Assembly (NCBI RefSeq): GCF_003999975.1
Contig: NZ_RJAC01000001.1
Location: 1,364,001-1,428,000, forward strand
DNA from: Actinoplanes solisilvae
Lineage (GTDB): Bacteria; Actinomycetota; Actinomycetes; Mycobacteriales; Micromonosporaceae
Direction of reading: 5' to 3'
Length of the DNA: 64,000 nt
The notes under the pieces were generated by a model. It was not told the DNA's origin. It did not search any database and was given only the letters and a program-made list of their open reading frames with translations. This document shows positions 45,102-54,670 of this stretch, piece by piece. Position numbers and translations under genes: made by a program. The first letter of the stretch is position 1; each line of letters starts with the position of its first letter.

Positions 45102-47366
45102 ATGACCACCGAGCAGCCGAGGCAACCCACCGCCCCGTCGGCTCAACGGTCCGCCGAGGCGCTGCGACCAGCCGCCCCCGACGAGGCCAAGCCCGCAGAG
45201 GCCGCCACCCCGAGCGCCGCGGGCCCGGTCAGCACCACTGATGCAGGCCCGCCCAACGCCTCGCCCGCCGAGAAACCAGGCGGTAAGCCCGCCCAGAAAC
45301 CAGGCGATAAGCCCGCCGAGAAGACAGGCGAGGAATCCGGGGACAAGCCCGGTGAGAAACCCACCGCGGCGCCCGCCGTCATTGCGACCGCCGTCCCTCG
45401 GACGACCAAGCGTGGCCTGGCGTTCTGGAAACGGTCCCGCCAGAAGCCGGCGGCCCTTCCGTCCGAGCCCGCAGCGGAAAGCCCGCCCGCCACGTCCCCG
45501 GACCAGCCCAAGGCCGACGCCGCAAAGGTCGCTGAGAGTCCACAGAAGACTAGGAAGCCCGCTGAGCCTCTGCCGACCGAGCGCCCGCCCGGCACCCCGC
45601 CCGACCCGTGGAAGGCGTTCGCCGCCACGTCCGAACGTGCACCCGGGTCGTTCCGGCGGTCGACGCGTGCCTTCTTCCGCGCGCTGATCCACGAGTACGC
45701 GCTGGTCATCTACGGCGCTCTGCTGCTGGCCGTCGCCCTCACCTGGCCCACGCTGCGCTACCCGCAGCACACCCTGCCGCAGGACATCTGGGACCCGTCC
45801 CGCCAGGCGTGGCAGATCTCCTGGTCCGGCCACATCCTGCTGACCGACCCGAACCGCCTCTGGCAGTCCAACGCCTTCTATCCCCTGACCGACAGCTTCG
45901 CGTTCGGCAACAGCCTGCTCGGCTATGCCCCGGCCGGCATGCTCGGCGAGGGACCGCTGGCCGCCGTCCTGCGCTACAACATCCTCTTCGTACTGGCCCA
46001 CGCGTTGCTCGCCGTCGGCGGTTATGCCCTGGTCCGCCAGTTGGGGGCCGGCCGCACCGGGGCCGCCGTCGCCGCCGTCGCCATCACATACGCACCCTGG
46101 CGCCTCGCTCAGGAGGGCCACCTCGACATCATCTCGGCCGGTGGCATCCCGCTCGCCCTGGCCATGCTGGCCCGCGGTCATGGCTGGTCGCTGCGGCGGG
46201 GCCTGCGACCCGAGCGGCGCAGCGCGGGCTGGGCCGCCGCCGGCTGGCTGGTCGCGATCTGGCAGGTCAGCCTCGGCTTCTCACTCGGCCTGCCGTTCCT
46301 CTATGTACTCGGCCTGATCCTGGTCGTGATCGCGATCGGGGCGCCGATCCGCCGCCTGCTCCGCCCGGCCGAGGGCCGCGTTCTCGGCTGGCGCCTCCAG
46401 CTCGTCGACACGCTGGGCCCGCTGATCCTGGCCGGCGTCAGCGCGCTGATCGCCATCCCCTACTTCCGCGGTCCCGACACCGGCCCCGCCGCCACCGAGA
46501 TCCGCTTCTTCTCGCCGCCGCTGCGCAGCCTGCTGATCGGGCCGGCCGAGTCACGCATCTGGGGTGCGCCTCACGAGGTGCCGCGCTCCTCGCTCGGCTG
46601 GCCGGCCGAGATGGGCCTGCTGCCCGGCTTCGTGCTCTACGCCCTCGCCCTCGCCGGGCTGGCGTTCTCGATCTGGACGCTGCTGCAGCGCCTGCTCCTG
46701 CTGGTCGCCCTGGCCGTCACGATCATCCTGACCCTGGGTACGAACTTCTTCGAGGGCCGCTGGACCTATCTGCCTCTCTTCGGCCACCTGCCCGGCTCGC
46801 TCGACGTCCGCATCCCCGGTCGTCTCATGCTATGGACCACGATCGTCCTGGCGATCCTCGCCGCGGGTGCCGTGGCCGAGTTCGTGCGCCGGGCCGAGCA
46901 CCTCTCCGAGCAACGCATCCCTCCGTGGCCCGGCCCCTGGCTGCGCCTGGCCACCTTTGTGCCGCTGGCGCTCGTGCTGGTCGAGGGCTGGAACGCGACC
47001 GCTCACCCCGTGGTCCCGGCCCAGCCCGCCGCGATGCGCACCGTCAACGGCCCCGTGCTGGTGCTGCCGACGGCCAATCTCACCGATCAGACCGTGATGC
47101 TCTGGTCAACCACCCGTTTCCAGGCCCTGGCGAACGGCTCCGGCGGTTTCGGTGAGGCCGAGCAGACCGAGCTCCGCGCCAAGGTCCAGACGTTCCCCGA
47201 CGCGGCCAGCATCGAGTTCCTGCGCTCCCTCAACGTCGACCGGGTCCTGCTGCTGCGGGCTCAGTCGGTCGGCACGCCGTGGGAACGCGCCGGCGACATC
47301 CCCGTCGACGGCCTGCAGATCCGCCGCGAAGACCTGGACGACGCGGTCGTCTTCCACCTGCGCTGA
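45102..47366 (+). CDS. Large multi-pass membrane protein, GT-C glycosyltransferase-like
   Basis: The 754-aa protein has a 190-residue charged head rich in Pro, Ala, Lys and Glu ('EKPGGKPAQKPGDKPAEKTG'), then about 11-12 membrane helices from residue 205. The first loop, 'QDIWDPSRQAWQISWSGHIL' and 'NAFYPLTDSFAFGNSLLGYA', resembles GT-C enzymes (YfhO or PMT-like) with acidic residues near the first helix. A C-terminal extracytoplasmic domain (about 640-754) follows. Substrates are unknown. GGGGAGAGGG precedes ATG 45102. Possibly one transcript with nfo. Confidence 0.65.
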   Translation: MTTEQPRQPTAPSAQRSAEALRPAAPDEAKPAEAATPSAAGPVSTTDAGPPNASPAEKPGGKPAQKPGDKPAEKTGEESGDKPGEKPTAAPAVIATAVPRTTKRGLAFWKRSRQKPAALPSEPAAESPPATSPDQPKADAAKVAESPQKTRKPAEPLPTERPPGTPPDPWKAFAATSERAPGSFRRSTRAFFRALIHEYALVIYGALLLAVALTWPTLRYPQHTLPQDIWDPSRQAWQISWSGHILLTDPNRLWQSNAFYPLTDSFAFGNSLLGYAPAGMLGEGPLAAVLRYNILFVLAHALLAVGGYALVRQLGAGRTGAAVAAVAITYAPWRLAQEGHLDIISAGGIPLALAMLARGHGWSLRRGLRPERRSAGWAAAGWLVAIWQVSLGFSLGLPFLYVLGLILVVIAIGAPIRRLLRPAEGRVLGWRLQLVDTLGPLILAGVSALIAIPYFRGPDTGPAATEIRFFSPPLRSLLIGPAESRIWGAPHEVPRSSLGWPAEMGLLPGFVLYALALAGLAFSIWTLLQRLLLLVALAVTIILTLGTNFFEGRWTYLPLFGHLPGSLDVRIPGRLMLWTTIVLAILAAGAVAEFVRRAEHLSEQRIPPWPGPWLRLATFVPLALVLVEGWNATAHPVVPAQPAAMRTVNGPVLVLPTANLTDQTVMLWSTTRFQALANGSGGFGEAEQTELRAKVQTFPDAASIEFLRSLNVDRVLLLRAQSVGTPWERAGDIPVDGLQIRREDLDDAVVFHLR

Positions 47367-47458
47367 CCGAAACGCCGAGACCGAACGCCACGAGCCAACG
47401 CCAGGCACGCACCGCGCCGCCCGCCCACCCGCCCCCGGCTCGAACGCCGGCCGGCGGA

Positions 47459-48988
47459 TCAGACCTTGGCGACGATCTGATCGCCAGGCGGGGGTAGCGC
47501 GGAGTCGGGCGACGAAGGGGAGCGGTCCACGCGGAACGCTCGACGAAGCCGGGCGATCCACGGTGCGTCCGGCCCGTTCAGCGGGCCACCGTCCGGATCG
47601 TCGCCATAGGTCTGGCGCACCGCGTCCAGCTCCGGCCGCCAGATCTCCCGGATCACCAGGCCGCACAGCACCACGACGGTGATGAGGCGCAGACCCGAGG
47701 CCAGCACGAACGTGCCCTCGGGGATCACCGGCTTGCCGCCCGCACCCATCAGCTCGGCGTAAAAGGCGGTGAAGTAACCGAACTCGGCCACCGTCCAGGC
47801 GATGATCGCTCCCCACCGGGGCCGCGCCAGCACGATCAACGGGAGCAGCCACAACACGTACTGCTGAGACCACACCTTGCTGGTGATCAGGAAGGCCGCC
47901 ACGACCAGGAATGCGAGCTGGGCCACCCGGGGACGGCGCGGAGCGAGCCAGGCGAGCAGGCCGATCCCCACGCAGGCGAGCCCGAACAGACCGTACGAAA
48001 GCAGGTTGAGCGTCGGGACGTGATCGCTCAGCCATTGGAAGGGCCCTTGGTTGCCGGCCCCGCCGGTGTTCCACTTGCCGTCGAGATAACGGCCGATGTA
48101 CCAGAGTGTGCCCCAGTCGATCGGTCTCTCGCTGTTGAGCCGGAAGAACTTCAGCCAGCTCTCGTGGTACCAGAAGAAGACCGGGAAGTTGACCGCCGCC
48201 CAGGTCACCGCCGCGGTGGCCATCGCCGCGCCCCACGAGCGCATCGCCTTCGAGCGCAGGGCCAGTACGAGCAGCGGTCCGAGGATGAACAGCGGCCACA
48301 GTTTCGCCGCCCCACCCAGCCCCAGCAGCACTCCCGCCCACACCGGATGTTTCTTGGCCCACAGGTAGAGACCGGCCGCCGCGAACCCGATCGCCAGGAA
48401 GTCCCAGTTCACCGTGGCCGTGAAGAAGATGATCGGCGAGATCGCGAAGATCGCCGCGTCCCAGGGCCGGCGACGACGCAGGGCCAGGATGATCGCCGCT
48501 GTCGCCACCGCGAGGGCCGAGAGCACCAGCGCATTCGCGTTGTAGAACCACGTACCCTGGTTGATCTCGGGGTGGCTCTCGCCGTAGGAGTGGATCGGCA
48601 GCCCCAGGGCGCCCATGAAATAGCCGGTCACCACCGGGTATTCCACAGGCCAGTCCTTGTAGGGGACAGCGCCCTCGTTGAGATGCTCCGCGTAGTACAG
48701 CGCGAGCACGTCGGTGTAGCAGAAACGCGTGTACTGCACGTTCTGCTGCCAGTCGCCGCTCTGGCAGGGCGACTTCTGCACCCACGAGAACGCCAGCGTC
48801 AGGCAGGTCAGCGCGAGGATGATGCGGGTCGCCGTCCAGAACCGTCCGCGCTTCGCGCCGGGTCGCACCGCGTGGGAACCGAGTGGGCCCCCGATCGCCT
48901 GCGAGATCCCCCGTACGAATCCGTCTGTCGTCGCCGGTGTGCTCGGCTGATCGGGACGGTCGACGTCGTCGGGCGGTTGCGTGCTCAT
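47459..48988 (-). CDS. GT87-family membrane glycosyltransferase (Rv0051-like)
   Basis: This 509-aa protein with about 11 membrane helices has a conserved external loop with 'CYTDVLALYYAEHLNEGAVP' and 'YKDWPVEYPVVTGYFMGALG'. Further motifs are 'NANALVLSALAVATAAIILA', 'ATVNWDFLAIGFAAAGLYLW', 'LGLGGAAKLWPLFILGPLLV' and 'SKVWSQQYVLWLLPLIVL', typical of this actinobacterial GT87/DUF2029 group. Its place directly after the class A PBP matches Rv0051 behind ponA1, suggesting a cell-envelope job. Confidence 0.82.
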   Translation of the reverse strand: MSTQPPDDVDRPDQPSTPATTDGFVRGISQAIGGPLGSHAVRPGAKRGRFWTATRIILALTCLTLAFSWVQKSPCQSGDWQQNVQYTRFCYTDVLALYYAEHLNEGAVPYKDWPVEYPVVTGYFMGALGLPIHSYGESHPEINQGTWFYNANALVLSALAVATAAIILALRRRRPWDAAIFAISPIIFFTATVNWDFLAIGFAAAGLYLWAKKHPVWAGVLLGLGGAAKLWPLFILGPLLVLALRSKAMRSWGAAMATAAVTWAAVNFPVFFWYHESWLKFFRLNSERPIDWGTLWYIGRYLDGKWNTGGAGNQGPFQWLSDHVPTLNLLSYGLFGLACVGIGLLAWLAPRRPRVAQLAFLVVAAFLITSKVWSQQYVLWLLPLIVLARPRWGAIIAWTVAEFGYFTAFYAELMGAGGKPVIPEGTFVLASGLRLITVVVLCGLVIREIWRPELDAVRQTYGDDPDGGPLNGPDAPWIARLRRAFRVDRSPSSPDSALPPPGDQIVAKV

Positions 48989-49052
48989 GTCATGGCATCA
49001 TGCCGTACTTCGCACCGGGGACCGGAACGACCTACGGCAAACCGAAACGAAA

Positions 49053-49083
49053 CGGCGCGCACCCCCGGGGGAGGTGCGCGCCG
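49053..49083 (-). terminator. Intrinsic terminator of the PBP gene
   Basis: An 11-bp perfect stem (49053-49063 with 49073-49083), extended in the loop by CCC/GGG, is followed on the minus strand by TTTCGTTTCGGTTT. It is 17 nt after the PBP stop. Confidence 0.7.
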
Positions 49084-49099
49084 TGTTCACCGGCGAGTG

Positions 49100-51889
49100 T
49101 TAATCGCCACCGTTGTTCTGCGGCCCGATGGTCGGCTGCGTCGGTTGCTGGTTCCCGCCGCCGCCGTCGTTGTTGCCGCCGTTCCCACCGTCGTTGTTAC
49201 CGCCGTCGTTGTTACCGCCGTCGTTGTTACCGCCGTCGTTGTTACCGTTGTTGTTGCCGCCGTTGTTGTTGCCGCCGTTGTTGTTGCCGCCGTTGTTGTT
49301 GCCGTTGTTGTCGCAACCGGGGCCGATGAAGCCGAGTACACAGTCCCCGCCGTTGTCCGGCGGCTGCTGCACCGGGGGCGGCGGCGGTTCCTGGCCGTTG
49401 GCGTAGGGGCTGTCCGCGTTGCCGGTCTCGACCCGCTTCGGGAAGTCTTCCCGCTCGAGGTCCTTCGCCTTGATCACGGCGTCGAGGAACTTCTTCCAGA
49501 TTCTCGACGGCGTGCCGGCGCCGAACATGTCGCCGCCGCCCTTCTCCTTCAGCTCGACCTTGTTCTTGGCGCCACCGACCCAGACCGTCGCGGCGAGCTG
49601 CGGCATGCCACCCACGAACCAGGTGTCACCGCTGCCCTCCTTGAACTCCCAGGTGCCCGACTTGGCGATGCCTTCCTGGCCGTTGCGCAGGTCACGGTCG
49701 TCGACCCGGACGATCTCCTTGAGCACCGACTGCAGGTTCGACATCTGGTCGGGGTCGAAGACCTGCTTGCCCTTGATGTTCTCGCTGCCCGCGGGCGTCT
49801 TCTTGCCGGTGTCGGGGTCGACCCGGGTCACCGACTTGATGAAGTGGGCCTCGTGGTGCACGCCGTTGCCGACGATCGTGGCGACGCCTTCGGCGTGCTC
49901 GATCGGCAGGACGCGGTACTGGCCGAACGCGACCTCGTTGTCGAAGTAGCCGTCCTTCATCCACGTCGACTTGTCGGTCTTGGCGAGGTCGACGAGCTTG
50001 CCGTTCGGGAACTGGTCGTTGCCGTCGGTGTACATGTGCCGGATACCGGCGTCCCGCGCGGCCGCGATGACCTTGTCCCGGCCGATGCCCTCGGCGATCC
50101 AGTAGAACGGGAAGTTGTACGACTTGATCGTCGCCGTCTCGAGATCACAGAACTTGATCTTGCCGCCACAGACCTTGCCGGGGTCAGCGCCCGCGTTGCT
50201 GATCTTCGAACCGTTCGGGCGCAGCTTGGTGCCGTCCCACGTCGTCTTGAAGGAGATGTCCTCCTTCAGGGCGGCCGCGAGGGTATAGATCTTGAACGTC
50301 GATCCGGGCGACTGACCACCAATGATCTTCTTGCCGTCGCCGGAGAGATAGCCGCCGTAGTCGAGCCCGTCGGGGTCGTCGCCGCCGTAGTAGCCCAGCA
50401 CCCGCCCGTTGCTCGGGTCGATGCCGATCACCGCGGCCTGGTAGGTCGCCGGCTTGTCGTGCATCGGCGATTCCTTGCTCTTGCGCGAGCCCGCCTCTTC
50501 GGCCGCCTTCTGCACGGCCGGGTCGATGGTCGTGTTCACCGTCAGGCCGCCCTTGTCGAACTCCTGCTGGCTGATGCCCATCTCGGCGAGCTCGGCGCGG
50601 ACGTGCCGCATGATCATGCCGACCGGCTTGCCGGCCGCGCACGTCTTGCAGGCGCCCGAGCTGACCGGCTTGACCTTCGGGTACTTGCGGGCGTCGTACA
50701 CCTCTTTGGTGATCCAGCCCATCTCCACCATGTTCTTCATGGTGTATTCCCACCGCTGCTTGGCGTCGGTCGGGTTGTAGTTCGGGTCGTAGCCCTTGTG
50801 CGTCTTCGTGGGCTCGGGCTGCTTGATGATCGACGCGAGCACCGCGGCCTCGTACGGCGTGACGGCGTTCTTCTGCCCGGCCGGCGTGGTCACCGACTTG
50901 CCGAAGTAGCCCTGCGCCGCGGCCTCGATGCCGTACCGGCCCTCGCCCAGGTAGATGTAGTTGAGGTACATGGCCATGATCTGCGGCTTGTCGTACTTCG
51001 ACTCCAGCTTGCGGGCGATCACAGCCTCGCGCAGCTTGCGGTTGTAACTGATGTCCTTCAGGTCAGCCGCGTGCCGCGCGTACTGCTGCGTGATCGTCGA
51101 GGCGCCCTGCTTGTCGCCGCCGGTGAAGTTGTTCCACGCGGCCCGCACGATGCCTTTCATGTCGATGCCGTGGTGCTTGTAGAAGTTCTTGTCCTCGGCG
51201 GCCGCGACGGCGTGCTGTACGACCATGTTGATCTTCGCCTGCGGAACCACCGTGCGGTTCTGCTCGCCGAGCCGGGCCAGGACCCCGCCCTTGGCGTCGA
51301 GGATCAGGTTCGACTGGTCTTCGGTGGTCGGCGGGGGCAGAGCGACGTCGTCGAAGAAGTAGGTGCCGCCGACCACACCCGCGCCGAGCATGATCACCAG
51401 AACGGCGGCCGCGGCGGTCAGGATGTTCGTGCGCCGGCGCTTCTTGGCCGACTTCGACTTGTCCTTGCCACCCCGCCCGGACCGGCCGCCACCGACGCTG
51501 CCCTCGTCAGAATCGAAGACCGACCCCGGGCTTACGGCGGCACGCGCGACCGAGGCACGTCCGCCCACCGGGGCGGCACCGACGGAGGCGCTCGCCCCGA
51601 CACGGGCGGAGCCGACTGAGGCGCTGCCCACAGAGGCGCGCCCGGGCGGCGGGGCCGAGGCACGGCCGGCCGGAGCCGCCGAGCCCACCGAGGCACTGCC
51701 CACGGAGGCACTGCCCACCGAAGCCGAGCCGACGGACGCGCGCCCACCAGCCCCACGGCGGTAGGCGTCCGGCGACGAGCGGCCCGAGGCCGTGGGGGAC
51801 GAGGACTGGTCGTCGTCAGGCGTTGAGCCGACGGACCCGGGCACTCGGGCCCGGGCACGCGAAGACTGCGGTTCGCCGTACGGGTTCAT
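49100..51889 (-). CDS. Class A penicillin-binding protein (transglycosylase/transpeptidase)
   Basis: This 929-aa PonA1-type enzyme polymerises and cross-links peptidoglycan. The cytosolic head (1-140) has repeated 'SVGSA' units and a basic stretch before the membrane helix (about 150-175). The GT51 domain has 'AAEDKNFYKHHGIDMKGIVR' (about 231) and 'QGASTITQQYARH'. The transpeptidase keeps 'GQSPGSTFKIYTLA' (SxxK, about 527), 'IKSYNFPFYWIAEG' (SxN, about 586) and 'IAKSGTWEFKEG' (KSGT, about 743). The tail is a run of NNxGG repeats. The ATG at 51889 has GAGGTG upstream. It lies between DUF5318 and the GT87 gene, as for ponA1 (Rv0050). Confidence 0.94.
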   Translation of the reverse strand: MNPYGEPQSSRARARVPGSVGSTPDDDQSSSPTASGRSSPDAYRRGAGGRASVGSASVGSASVGSASVGSAAPAGRASAPPPGRASVGSASVGSARVGASASVGAAPVGGRASVARAAVSPGSVFDSDEGSVGGGRSGRGGKDKSKSAKKRRRTNILTAAAAVLVIMLGAGVVGGTYFFDDVALPPPTTEDQSNLILDAKGGVLARLGEQNRTVVPQAKINMVVQHAVAAAEDKNFYKHHGIDMKGIVRAAWNNFTGGDKQGASTITQQYARHAADLKDISYNRKLREAVIARKLESKYDKPQIMAMYLNYIYLGEGRYGIEAAAQGYFGKSVTTPAGQKNAVTPYEAAVLASIIKQPEPTKTHKGYDPNYNPTDAKQRWEYTMKNMVEMGWITKEVYDARKYPKVKPVSSGACKTCAAGKPVGMIMRHVRAELAEMGISQQEFDKGGLTVNTTIDPAVQKAAEEAGSRKSKESPMHDKPATYQAAVIGIDPSNGRVLGYYGGDDPDGLDYGGYLSGDGKKIIGGQSPGSTFKIYTLAAALKEDISFKTTWDGTKLRPNGSKISNAGADPGKVCGGKIKFCDLETATIKSYNFPFYWIAEGIGRDKVIAAARDAGIRHMYTDGNDQFPNGKLVDLAKTDKSTWMKDGYFDNEVAFGQYRVLPIEHAEGVATIVGNGVHHEAHFIKSVTRVDPDTGKKTPAGSENIKGKQVFDPDQMSNLQSVLKEIVRVDDRDLRNGQEGIAKSGTWEFKEGSGDTWFVGGMPQLAATVWVGGAKNKVELKEKGGGDMFGAGTPSRIWKKFLDAVIKAKDLEREDFPKRVETGNADSPYANGQEPPPPPVQQPPDNGGDCVLGFIGPGCDNNGNNNGGNNNGGNNNGGNNNGNNDGGNNDGGNNDGGNNDGGNGGNNDGGGGNQQPTQPTIGPQNNGGD
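49164..49315 (-). repeat. 15-bp repeats encoding an Asn/Gly-rich PBP tail
   Basis: Tandem 15-bp units on the minus strand encode NNNGG and then NNDGG copies at the extracellular C-terminus of the PBP. The tract is nearly perfect and prone to length change. Confidence 0.85.
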
Positions 51890-52078
51890 GCGGTCACACC
51901 TCGGTCGCGATGGCGCGCGCCGGGACGACCCTGGAGGGGCCTTCACCTGCGACGTCACCCGCGGACGATTCGGGCTGCATACCGGCAGCCGCCCTGACGG
52001 ATGTCATGAATGACCGGCTGTGGCACTGGATGCGCGAGCCGGTCGGGGTCGTGTCAACGGTAGCGAGATCGATCCGCG

Positions 52079-52549
52079 TCATCGGCGGCCGTCCCAGCCA
52101 TGTGACAACGATCCAGTTTCGCGGTGACGGCCCGCGGCGGACGAGGCGGCGATCGCCTCGACCCGATCGAGTTCGTCGGCGGTCAGCGCGTCCCGGCCGA
52201 GCAGGTATTGCTCGGTCAGGTGATTCCACGCGCAGGACTGGCACACCTCCACGACGAACACCTGGAACTCACGCAGCGTCATCGCCAGCACGGGAAGCTC
52301 GGAGAGCTTACGAGCCTGTCCGGCGGACTGCTTGAGCTCATCACCGTAGATGTAATGCACGAGGGTCAGGTTGTCGCGGCGACAGATGGGGCAACGCTCC
52401 TCAGTGGGCTCACCGTGGAATCGAGCAGCACTTTTGAGATAGGGCGAGGCGTCACAGACCTCAAGCGTCCCGATCTTGCCGTTGTGCACGTCACGCAGCA
52501 CTGCTCGCTTCTGTAGCGAGAAGTCGACGATCTGCCGCTGCGTTCGCAT
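52079..52549 (-). CDS. DUF5318 protein (Rv0049-like)
   Basis: This 156-aa protein has two CxxC-type pairs, 'EERCPICRRDNLTLVHYIYG' and 'FVVEVCQSCAWNHLTEQYLL', probably binding zinc, after the family start 'RTQRQIVDFSLQKRAVLRDV'. DUF5318 is an actinobacterial family of unknown function found just before ponA-type PBP genes, as here. On the minus strand TACGCT lies 7 nt before the ATG, so the mRNA is likely leaderless. Its gap to the PBP start is 190 nt. Confidence 0.85.
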   Translation of the reverse strand: MRTQRQIVDFSLQKRAVLRDVHNGKIGTLEVCDASPYLKSAARFHGEPTEERCPICRRDNLTLVHYIYGDELKQSAGQARKLSELPVLAMTLREFQVFVVEVCQSCAWNHLTEQYLLGRDALTADELDRVEAIAASSAAGRHRETGSLSHGWDGRR

Positions 52550-52654
52550 GGCAAGAAGCGTACGCGGTCCTGCGCGAAGGGGCGACAGCCATCACTCAGC
52601 GTGGCGCACAGGTAGCCGAGCCATGAACACCTTGCGCACCTGAACCAACAGATC

Positions 52655-52685
52655 TACGGTAGCGATGTATCGGGCCGATACATCG
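52655..52685 (+). promoter_or_regulatory. padR promoter with 11-bp palindromic operator
   Basis: The -10 box TACGGT (52655-52660) is followed by a perfect inverted repeat CGATGTATCGG-G-CCGATACATCG (52663-52685), which covers the expected transcription start near 52667. ATGT...ACAT ends are typical of PadR operators, although the spacing is wider than the classic 8 nt. Autorepression by the PadR protein encoded just downstream is likely. Confidence 0.6.
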
Positions 52686-52751
52686 GCTCAGTCTTCAGTC
52701 CGTTTTTGGGTGGCGGGCGGGGCGGTTGGATGGAGAGAAGGGGGCGGCCAA

Positions 52752-53399
52752 GTGTTGGAGCTGGCGATTCTCGGCCTCCTCCAGGAGACCCCGATGCACG
52801 GTTACGAGCTCCGCAAGGAACTCGCCACCAAGCTGGGCACGATCCGCGCCGCGATCAGCTACGGCACCCTCTACCCGACGCTCAAGCGACTTCAGGCGGC
52901 CGGCTGGATCACCGAATCCCAGTCCGACCCCTCGATCGTCCCCCCGATGACCAGCAAACGGGGCCGCGTTGTTTACAAGATCACTGCTGACGGCAAGGAG
53001 CGGTTCGCCGATCTGCTCGCCCAAGCCGGCCCGGAGACGTACGACGACGCCGGTTTCGGCGTTCACTTCGCGTTCTTCTCCCGGACCGATCGAGCCACCC
53101 GGCTCCGCATCCTGGAGGGCCGCCGCCGCCGCATCGAGGAGCGGCGCGAAGGCCTGCGTGACGTGCTGTCCCGAGCCGCCGGCCGGCTCGACGCCTACAC
53201 CCTCGAACTGCAACGACACGGACTCGACGCCTGTGAGCGCGAGGTCCGCTGGCTGGAGGAGCTCATCACCAACGAGCGCTCCGGCCGGGCCCCGGCGGCC
53301 TCCGCCGGGACCATCGACTTCCCCGCTGAAGCGTCACCAGAGCGACCAGCGGGGGACGCACCCCCAGAAGATCCGCGTCCGCACCAGGACCGGCCGTGA
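52752..53399 (+). CDS. PadR family transcriptional regulator
   Basis: This 215-aa regulator has the PadR winged helix (residues 1-85: '[20 protein letters not shown]', '[20 protein letters not shown]', '[18 protein letters not shown]') and a long helical C-terminal dimer arm (about 100-185). A Pro/Glu-rich tail follows. It corresponds to Rv0047c, which lies beside ino1 in mycobacteria, so it may control inositol synthesis. The start is GTG 52752; a TTG follows it. The perfect palindrome at its promoter is probably its own operator. ino1 lies 20 nt downstream. Confidence 0.88.
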   Translation: MLELAILGLLQETPMHGYELRKELATKLGTIRAAISYGTLYPTLKRLQAAGWITESQSDPSIVPPMTSKRGRVVYKITADGKERFADLLAQAGPETYDDAGFGVHFAFFSRTDRATRLRILEGRRRRIEERREGLRDVLSRAAGRLDAYTLELQRHGLDACEREVRWLEELITNERSGRAPAASAGTIDFPAEASPERPAGDAPPEDPRPHQDRP

Positions 53400-53419
53400 T
53401 GAACAAGGAGGCAAACGCG

Positions 53420-54499
53420 ATGGGTTCCGTCCGCGTCGCCATCGTCGGTGTGGGTAACTGCGCCTCGTCCCTCGTGCAGGGCGTGGAGTACTACAAGAAC
53501 GCCGACCCCAACGACCGCGTTCCGGGTCTCATGCACGTGACCTTCGGCGACTACCACGTATCGGACGTGAAGTTCGTCGCGGCGTTCGATGTGGACGCCA
53601 AGAAGGTCGGCATGGATCTCAGTGAGGCGATCGTCGCCAGCGAGAACAACACGATCACGCTGACCGACGTGCCGCCGAGCGGCGTCACCGTTCAGCGCGG
53701 TCCGACCTTCGACGGTCTCGGCACCTACTACCGCGAGATCATCGAGGAGTCGACGGCCGAGCCGGTCGACATCGTGCAGGCTCTGCGCGACGCCGAGGTC
53801 GACGTCGTCGTCTCGTACCTCCCGGTGGGTTCCGAGGAGGCCGACAAGTTCTACGCTCAGGCCGCGATCGACGCCGGTTGCGCGTTCGTCAACGCGCTGC
53901 CCGTCTTCATCGCCTCCGACCCGGTGTGGGCGCAGAAGTTCACCGACGCCGGTCTGCCGATCGTCGGTGACGACATCAAGAGCCAGGTCGGCGCCACGAT
54001 CGTGCACCGCGCGCTCGCGAAGCTCTTCGAGGACCGCGGTGTCGAGCTGCTGCGCACCTACCAGCTCAACTTCGGCGGCAACATGGACTTCATGAACATG
54101 CTGGAGCGCAAGCGCCTCGTGTCCAAGAAGATCTCGAAGACCCAGTCGGTCACGTCCCAGATCCCGCACGAGATGATCAAGAGCGACGTGCACATCGGCC
54201 CGTCGGACCACGTGCCGTGGCTCGACGACCGCAAGTGGGCCTACATCCGCCTCGAGGGCCGTTCGTTCGGTGACACCCCGCTGAACGCCGAGCTCAAGCT
54301 CGAGGTGTGGGACTCCCCGAACTCGGCCGGTGTGATCATCGACGCGGTTCGCGCCGCGAAGATCGCTAAGGACCGCGGCATCGGCGGCCCGATCCTGTCG
54401 GCCTCGTCGTACTTCATGAAGTCCCCGCCGGTGCAGTACAACGACCACGACGCCAAGGAAAGCGTCGAGGCGTTCATCCGCGGCGACATCGAGAGCTAA
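53420..54499 (+). CDS. ino1: Inositol-3-phosphate synthase
   Basis: This enzyme converts glucose-6-phosphate to inositol-1-phosphate with NAD, the entry to phosphatidylinositol, mycothiol and lipoglycans. The 359-aa actinobacterial-type protein starts with the NAD motif '[20 protein letters not shown]', then '[20 protein letters not shown]', '[20 protein letters not shown]', '[20 protein letters not shown]' and '[20 protein letters not shown]', including the catalytic lysines. AAGGAGG lies 8 nt before ATG 53420. It forms an operon with padR and ends at a hairpin. Confidence 0.96.
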   Translation: MGSVRVAIVGVGNCASSLVQGVEYYKNADPNDRVPGLMHVTFGDYHVSDVKFVAAFDVDAKKVGMDLSEAIVASENNTITLTDVPPSGVTVQRGPTFDGLGTYYREIIEESTAEPVDIVQALRDAEVDVVVSYLPVGSEEADKFYAQAAIDAGCAFVNALPVFIASDPVWAQKFTDAGLPIVGDDIKSQVGATIVHRALAKLFEDRGVELLRTYQLNFGGNMDFMNMLERKRLVSKKISKTQSVTSQIPHEMIKSDVHIGPSDHVPWLDDRKWAYIRLEGRSFGDTPLNAELKLEVWDSPNSAGVIIDAVRAAKIAKDRGIGGPILSASSYFMKSPPVQYNDHDAKESVEAFIRGDIES

Positions 54500-54511
54500 G
54501 TCTCACGCAGC

Positions 54512-54545
54512 AGAAGGCCGGGCCGAAGTTGCGGTCCGGCCTTCT
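54512..54545 (+). terminator. Terminator of padR-ino1
   Basis: A 10-bp stem AGAAGGCCGG (54512-54521) and CCGGCCTTCT (54536-54545) is followed by CTTGCG. It lies 12 nt after the ino1 stop. Confidence 0.65.
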
Positions 54546-54670
54546 CTTGCGCCCACTACCAAAGATTTCCTACGCATTTAGGACAAGTTCACGAATCACC
54601 GCCACGCTGGCTGCCGGGTCCGGCTCCACGCGCGGCTGCCGGGCTGTCCCGGCTCTCACCCTGAACAACA

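Noticed and set aside
48020-51619. 1199-codon plus-strand frame over the PBP and GT87 genes
   Set aside because: It is the antisense of well-supported genes, and the product is an Arg/Val/Leu-rich string without any domain.
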